From IMG/VR virus record IMGVR_UViG_3300047094_000285, positions 1-24,845 of that record: DNA of 24,845 bases. One strand, 5' to 3'. A program made the translations under genes and the position numbers. Positions 21,929 through 24,845 of this stretch are shown here, one piece after another (positions within the stretch are counted from its first letter, which is position 1; the number at the start of each line of letters is the position of its first letter). The DNA comes from a virus. The notes under the pieces were generated by a model. The model ran no database searches. It saw only the letters and a program-made list of their open reading frames with translations, and was not told where the DNA came from.

Positions 21929-22032
21929 GTACATTGACAGACGTATCAAAGCAGACATTTCAAATACGCTGGAAAGTAGGCAGCACTCTTTATAGGGCTG
22001 CTATGACTAGCACAAATTACAGTTTAGTATGA
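21925..22032 (+). CDS. Very small protein (35 residues) coupled to fibre gene
   Basis: A GTG start at 21925 overlaps the hydrolase stop (GTGA), and its TGA at 22030-22032 overlaps the next ATG (ATGA). Both junctions are perfect operon couplings, which supports translation. The product is 35 residues, basic and beta-forming (TFQIRWKVGSTLYRAAM). It is too short for a family call. It may be a small fibre-module protein. Confidence 0.5.
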   Translation: MSTLTDVSKQTFQIRWKVGSTLYRAAMTSTNYSLV

Positions 22033-22343
22033 CAAATCTAAAGCCTATAAGAAAGGGTGATGATTATTGGTTTCAAATAAAGGTTTGGAGTGATACTGAA
22101 AAGACAACACTAAAAGACCTTACGAGTGTAGATATCACGATAACCGCTAGGTATGCGAACGGCACAACTGCGTTTCAAAAAACAAATGGGCAGCTACAAT
22201 CACCAGACCAGTATAGAAGGATATTTATTTTATCTGAAATCGAAACGGCTGCATTGACTTTGGGAGAAGTTTTATATGAAATTGATACAATAGAATCAGG
22301 ACTAAGTAAAGAGTACGCAAGGGGGTACATATTAATTCAATGA
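22029..22343 (+). CDS. Small fibre/baseplate protein (BppU-like N-terminal fold)
   Basis: This is a 104-residue protein from the ATGA overlap. It is beta-rich, begins LKPIRKGDDYWFQIKVWSD and has a later VDITITARYANGTTAFQKTN strand. It resembles the small Ig-like domain that starts baseplate or fibre proteins (BppU N-terminal type) in many phages. Here it stands alone before the repeat fibre gene, which it overlaps by ATGA. The role is inferred from position and pattern. Confidence 0.6.
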   Translation: MTNLKPIRKGDDYWFQIKVWSDTEKTTLKDLTSVDITITARYANGTTAFQKTNGQLQSPDQYRRIFILSEIETAALTLGEVLYEIDTIESGLSKEYARGYILIQ

Positions 22344-23266
22344 TACTAGAGATAACATACACAGATAGTCCTGCAATTGTAGAAATTACACAAGATTCTC
22401 CAATATATGTAGAGATTAATCAGGGGTCAATATCCGGTGAAGGCGGTGGGTCAACTGATTGGGCAGACATCACTAATAAACCTAGCACGTTCACACCTTC
22501 GGCGCACTCTCACGTTATATCGGACGTAACGGGATTGCAAACGGCACTTAACGGGAAAGCAGCTAGTTCACATTCTCATGTAATTAGCGATGTAACAGGA
22601 CTGCAAACGGCATTGGATGGTAAACAGGCCACATTAGTAAGTGGAACGAATATCAAGACAGTAAACGGTGAAACCCTTTTAGGATCAGGTAACTTAGTTA
22701 TCTCAGGCGGCGGTGGGCATGGAGGAAGCACGTCATGGGGAGATATAGGCGGTACTTTATCAAACCAAACAGACTTACAAAACGCGCTAAACGGGAAAGA
22801 GGGTACAATTACAGCGGGTACAACTTCGCAGTATTTTAGAGGCGATAAAACATTTCAGACGCTCGATAAGGCAGCCGTAGGATTATCGAATGTAGACAAT
22901 ACCACAGATGCGAATAAACCCTTAAGCACAGCCCAACAAACGGCGTTAGATGGTAAGGCTAATACTTCACACAGCCACGTTATAGCAGACGTTACGGGGC
23001 TGCAAACGGCCTTAGATGGTAAGCAAGCATCAGGCAGTTACGCAGCGGCATCTCATTCGCATATCATTGCGGACGTTACCGGGTTACAAACCGCCCTTGA
23101 CAGTAAGCAAGCTAGTGGTTCTTATGCAGCAGCTTCGCACTCTCACGTTATCGGAGATACCACAGGGCTGCAAACCGCCTTAGATGGGAAGCAAAAAACA
23201 ATCACCTCCGGTACTGCTGCGCCTAGTGGTGGAGCGGACGGGGATATTTATTTACAATACGTATAA
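22340..23266 (+). CDS. Repeat-rich tail fibre protein with SHSH motifs
   Basis: This is a 308-residue fibre protein from the ATGA overlap at 22340. After a short N-terminal beta segment it has five copies of an (A/S)HSHVI-DVTGLQTALDGK module. A degenerate relative (SWGDIGGTLSNQTDLQNALN) and a linker (DKAAVGLSNVDNTTDANKPL) common in phage fibres are also present. The HxH motifs resemble metal-binding HxH sites in T4-like fibre tips. Trimeric fibre folding is likely. The C-terminus ends GADGDIYLQYV. It may be the receptor-contact protein or a stem for one of the following genes. Confidence 0.75.
   Translation: MILEITYTDSPAIVEITQDSPIYVEINQGSISGEGGGSTDWADITNKPSTFTPSAHSHVISDVTGLQTALNGKAASSHSHVISDVTGLQTALDGKQATLVSGTNIKTVNGETLLGSGNLVISGGGGHGGSTSWGDIGGTLSNQTDLQNALNGKEGTITAGTTSQYFRGDKTFQTLDKAAVGLSNVDNTTDANKPLSTAQQTALDGKANTSHSHVIADVTGLQTALDGKQASGSYAAASHSHIIADVTGLQTALDSKQASGSYAAASHSHVIGDTTGLQTALDGKQKTITSGTAAPSGGADGDIYLQYV
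22504..23194 (+). repeat. Degenerate repeats in fibre gene (five SHSH modules)
   Basis: The five modules lie at about 22504-22557, 22568-22623, 22967-23027, 23051-23110 and 23134-23194. They differ mainly at third codon positions, so the protein repeat is kept while the DNA has drifted. Repeats like this promote recombination between fibre genes. Confidence 0.85.
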
Positions 23267-23269
23267 AAA

Positions 23270-23476
23270 ATGAGAGTAATTCAAAAAACAGAATCAATCC
23301 TATACCTATCCGATAGCGGAGATTGGGCATTACAAGTAAGTAATGAAAGTTTTGAAATACTACCACAATCAGGTGGTTTGGTATATCAATCGGGTGTCAA
23401 TATTGATAACTTATCACAACTAATTGTCGAAGCAAAAGCACACGCAATTGAAAATGGAATAACATGGCAGCAATAA
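23270..23476 (+). CDS. Small hypothetical protein in fibre module
   Basis: This is a 68-residue protein from ATG three bases after the fibre stop. It is acidic and contains beta strands (ILYLSDSGDWALQVSNESFE) and a helix near the C-terminus. No family is recognised. It overlaps the start of the next gene by 13 nt. It could be a fibre chaperone or an adaptor. Confidence 0.55.
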   Translation: MRVIQKTESILYLSDSGDWALQVSNESFEILPQSGGLVYQSGVNIDNLSQLIVEAKAHAIENGITWQQ

Positions 23477-24312
23477 CAGATTTATCAGATTTAGTCAATC
23501 GTCAATCAGGCGGGAATAACGGCAATCCTGAAAATATATTTTTTCACAAAGTGCCTCGTGTTCAAGGTGTGGCAGCAACCGCACCAGTGTCAGGTAGAGG
23601 TTGTTCGCTGTGGGAGTATGACGGAATGCCTGCCAAAGGAGATGTTCCTACGGCGGGAGCAATACCTACTAAATCAACTCAAGGGGCAATACCTTTTACT
23701 GCTCCCGGTGGTGGTAGAGATAAACACTTAATTGGGGCAAGTATTACACCAATAACCCCAGGCGTGTATTTACTTTATGATAGGTTATTTCACGAGGGTG
23801 GATTATCAGGAACATCAACCGCAGCACAAACAATACAAGGGTCAACTCCAACTCCTGCTTTAACCCGTAATACGGGCGGTGCAGGAAACATAGCGTTTTA
23901 TGAGATTTATACAATAATAGGAACAACATCTACAACCCTTACAATGACCTACACAAATCAAGCAGGGACGGGTTCAAGAACATCAACAATCAATATAGGC
24001 GCAACGGGTTTTAGAGAGGCTACCCGTATGCAACGCATACCTTTAGCAGCAGGTGATTCAGGTATTCGAGCTATTGAGCAAATACAATTAACGGCTACTA
24101 CGGGTACGGCAGGCAACTTTGGTATAACCATTGCACAACCTTTGGCATGGATTCCAGTTGGTGCAGGTGGTACAATGGGGTGGAGAGATTACACAACAGG
24201 ACTTCCCGGCATACCCGTTATTGACCCTAATGCTTGTTTAGCACTAATGTTTATCCCTGGTTCAGGAACTGCACCTGAATTATTCGGTTCAATAGCAACA
24301 ATAGAAAAATAA
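23464..24312 (+). CDS. Structural-like protein of fibre module, first of two paralogues
   Basis: This is a 282-residue protein from ATG. It is rich in Gly, Thr and Ala with few charged residues, as in virion proteins. The segment YEIYTIIGTTSTTLTMTYTN and the following RTSTINIGATGFREA region reappear in the next gene, so the two are paralogues. No signal or membrane segment is present. Its position after the fibre gene suggests a receptor-binding, decoration or fibre-tip protein, but I cannot assign a family with confidence. Confidence 0.5.
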   Translation: MAAITDLSDLVNRQSGGNNGNPENIFFHKVPRVQGVAATAPVSGRGCSLWEYDGMPAKGDVPTAGAIPTKSTQGAIPFTAPGGGRDKHLIGASITPITPGVYLLYDRLFHEGGLSGTSTAAQTIQGSTPTPALTRNTGGAGNIAFYEIYTIIGTTSTTLTMTYTNQAGTGSRTSTINIGATGFREATRMQRIPLAAGDSGIRAIEQIQLTATTGTAGNFGITIAQPLAWIPVGAGGTMGWRDYTTGLPGIPVIDPNACLALMFIPGSGTAPELFGSIATIEK

Positions 24313-24845
24313 TGGCACTAACTGACTTTGACGAATACGTAGACAAGCTAAAAGAAAATAGGGTCGCGGATTTTAGCACCAGCACAATAAGAATAGTGAG
24401 ACCGAATGCAAATTGGCAATACTTTAACCCTGCTCCTGCTACACCAACAACAAGCGTTGCATTAGACAAAAATTCTGCTCAATCAATGGGTCCTATACCT
24501 GCTGTATCAACAGGTAGATTGACAATGTTAGGGGCAAGGATTAGCACTACAAATTATGGTGCAGCATCAATAATGGTTGTTGATTTGTTAAATGTTAGCG
24601 GAGGACTGAACGGAACTTTAACAACACCTCAAACAACTAATCTTCCAACCGCAGCATTAACAAGATATACATCGGGTGAGGGAGTTATGGCAGGAATTGT
24701 AGTATATGGCATTATTGGCACAACACAAACAACGGTAACAATAAGCTACACAAATTCAGCAGGCGTGAGTGGTAGAATATCTACTGCTACAATAATCGGT
24801 GGAGGGTTTTATCGAGAAGTAGGTATCCTTATTCCTATTCCTTTA
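24312..24845 (+). CDS. Structural-like protein, second paralogue (3'-truncated by window edge)
   Basis: The gene starts at a TAATG overlap and stays open to the window edge for 178 codons. After an N-terminal ALTDFDEYVDKLKENRVADF helix it is Gly/Thr-rich like its neighbour. It shares the YGIIGTTQTTVTISYTNSAG and GFYREVGI segments with the previous protein. The N-terminal regions differ, so shared fold plus divergence is likely. The rest of the protein lies outside the window. Confidence 0.5.
   Translation, partial: MALTDFDEYVDKLKENRVADFSTSTIRIVRPNANWQYFNPAPATPTTSVALDKNSAQSMGPIPAVSTGRLTMLGARISTTNYGAASIMVVDLLNVSGGLNGTLTTPQTTNLPTAALTRYTSGEGVMAGIVVYGIIGTTQTTVTISYTNSAGVSGRISTATIIGGGFYREVGILIPIPL

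Noticed and set aside
22504-23194. CRISPR-like repeats
   Set aside because: The repeats encode a conserved protein module, have diverged at third codon positions, and are irregularly spaced with no unique spacers of equal size.

Overview
The window is part of a tailed-phage or prophage genome of siphovirus type, with an HK97-like capsid and a tape measure. It probably infects a member of the Bacteroidota. The host assignment rests on three things. Gene starts lack clear Shine-Dalgarno sequences. Two intergenic sites fit the Bacteroidota sigma-A consensus (TTG, 23 bp, TAnnTTTG). Many small proteins resemble, from memory, families common in Bacteroidota phages. No integrase, replication gene, tRNA or host gene is visible, so temperate or lytic lifestyle cannot be decided here. 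Every supported gene lies on the + strand, and most junctions are 1-4 nt stop/start overlaps (ATGA, TTGA, GTGA, TAATG).

Layout. 1-716: the end of an upstream block of small uncharacterised genes. 717-810: a promoter-like element overlapping a terminator hairpin. 811-6826: packaging and head genes (TerS, TerL, portal, three small ORFs, Mu-F-type minor head protein, prohead protease, major capsid protein), closed by a strong terminator-like hairpin at 6835-6861. 6884-8409: a SAM methyltransferase and a GT4-like glycosyltransferase inserted inside the structural operon. 8406-12778: head-tail connector, HK97 gp10-like protein, probable tail terminator, tail tube, the G/GT tail chaperone pair with a canonical A_AAA_AAG frameshift site, and a short tape measure protein. 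12825-18554: tail tip and fibre genes, including a second tail-tube-like protein, a LamG/Ig-like fibre and an SGNH hydrolase with a lipoprotein signal. 18554-21928: lysis-type genes (small membrane proteins, a spanin-like coiled coil, a GH24 lysozyme and an alpha/beta-hydrolase) mixed with small unknown genes. 21925-24845: a second fibre module with SHSH repeats and two tandem paralogous genes of uncertain function, the last cut by the window edge.

How the genes work together. TerS and TerL package DNA through the portal into a capsid matured by the protease, which would also remove the N-terminal helical domain of the capsid protein. The connector, terminator, tube, chaperones and tape measure build a tail of roughly 90 nm (598 residues at about 0.15 nm each). 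Tail tip and fibre proteins, possibly helped by one or two esterases, engage the cell surface. Holin candidates, spanin and lysozyme would release progeny.

The most notable items are the promoter whose predicted start falls within a terminator stem, the methyltransferase/glycosyltransferase pair coupled to head genes, the frameshifted chaperone, the lipoprotein SGNH esterase within the fibre operon, and several very small overlapping genes (35-59 codons) in the operon.
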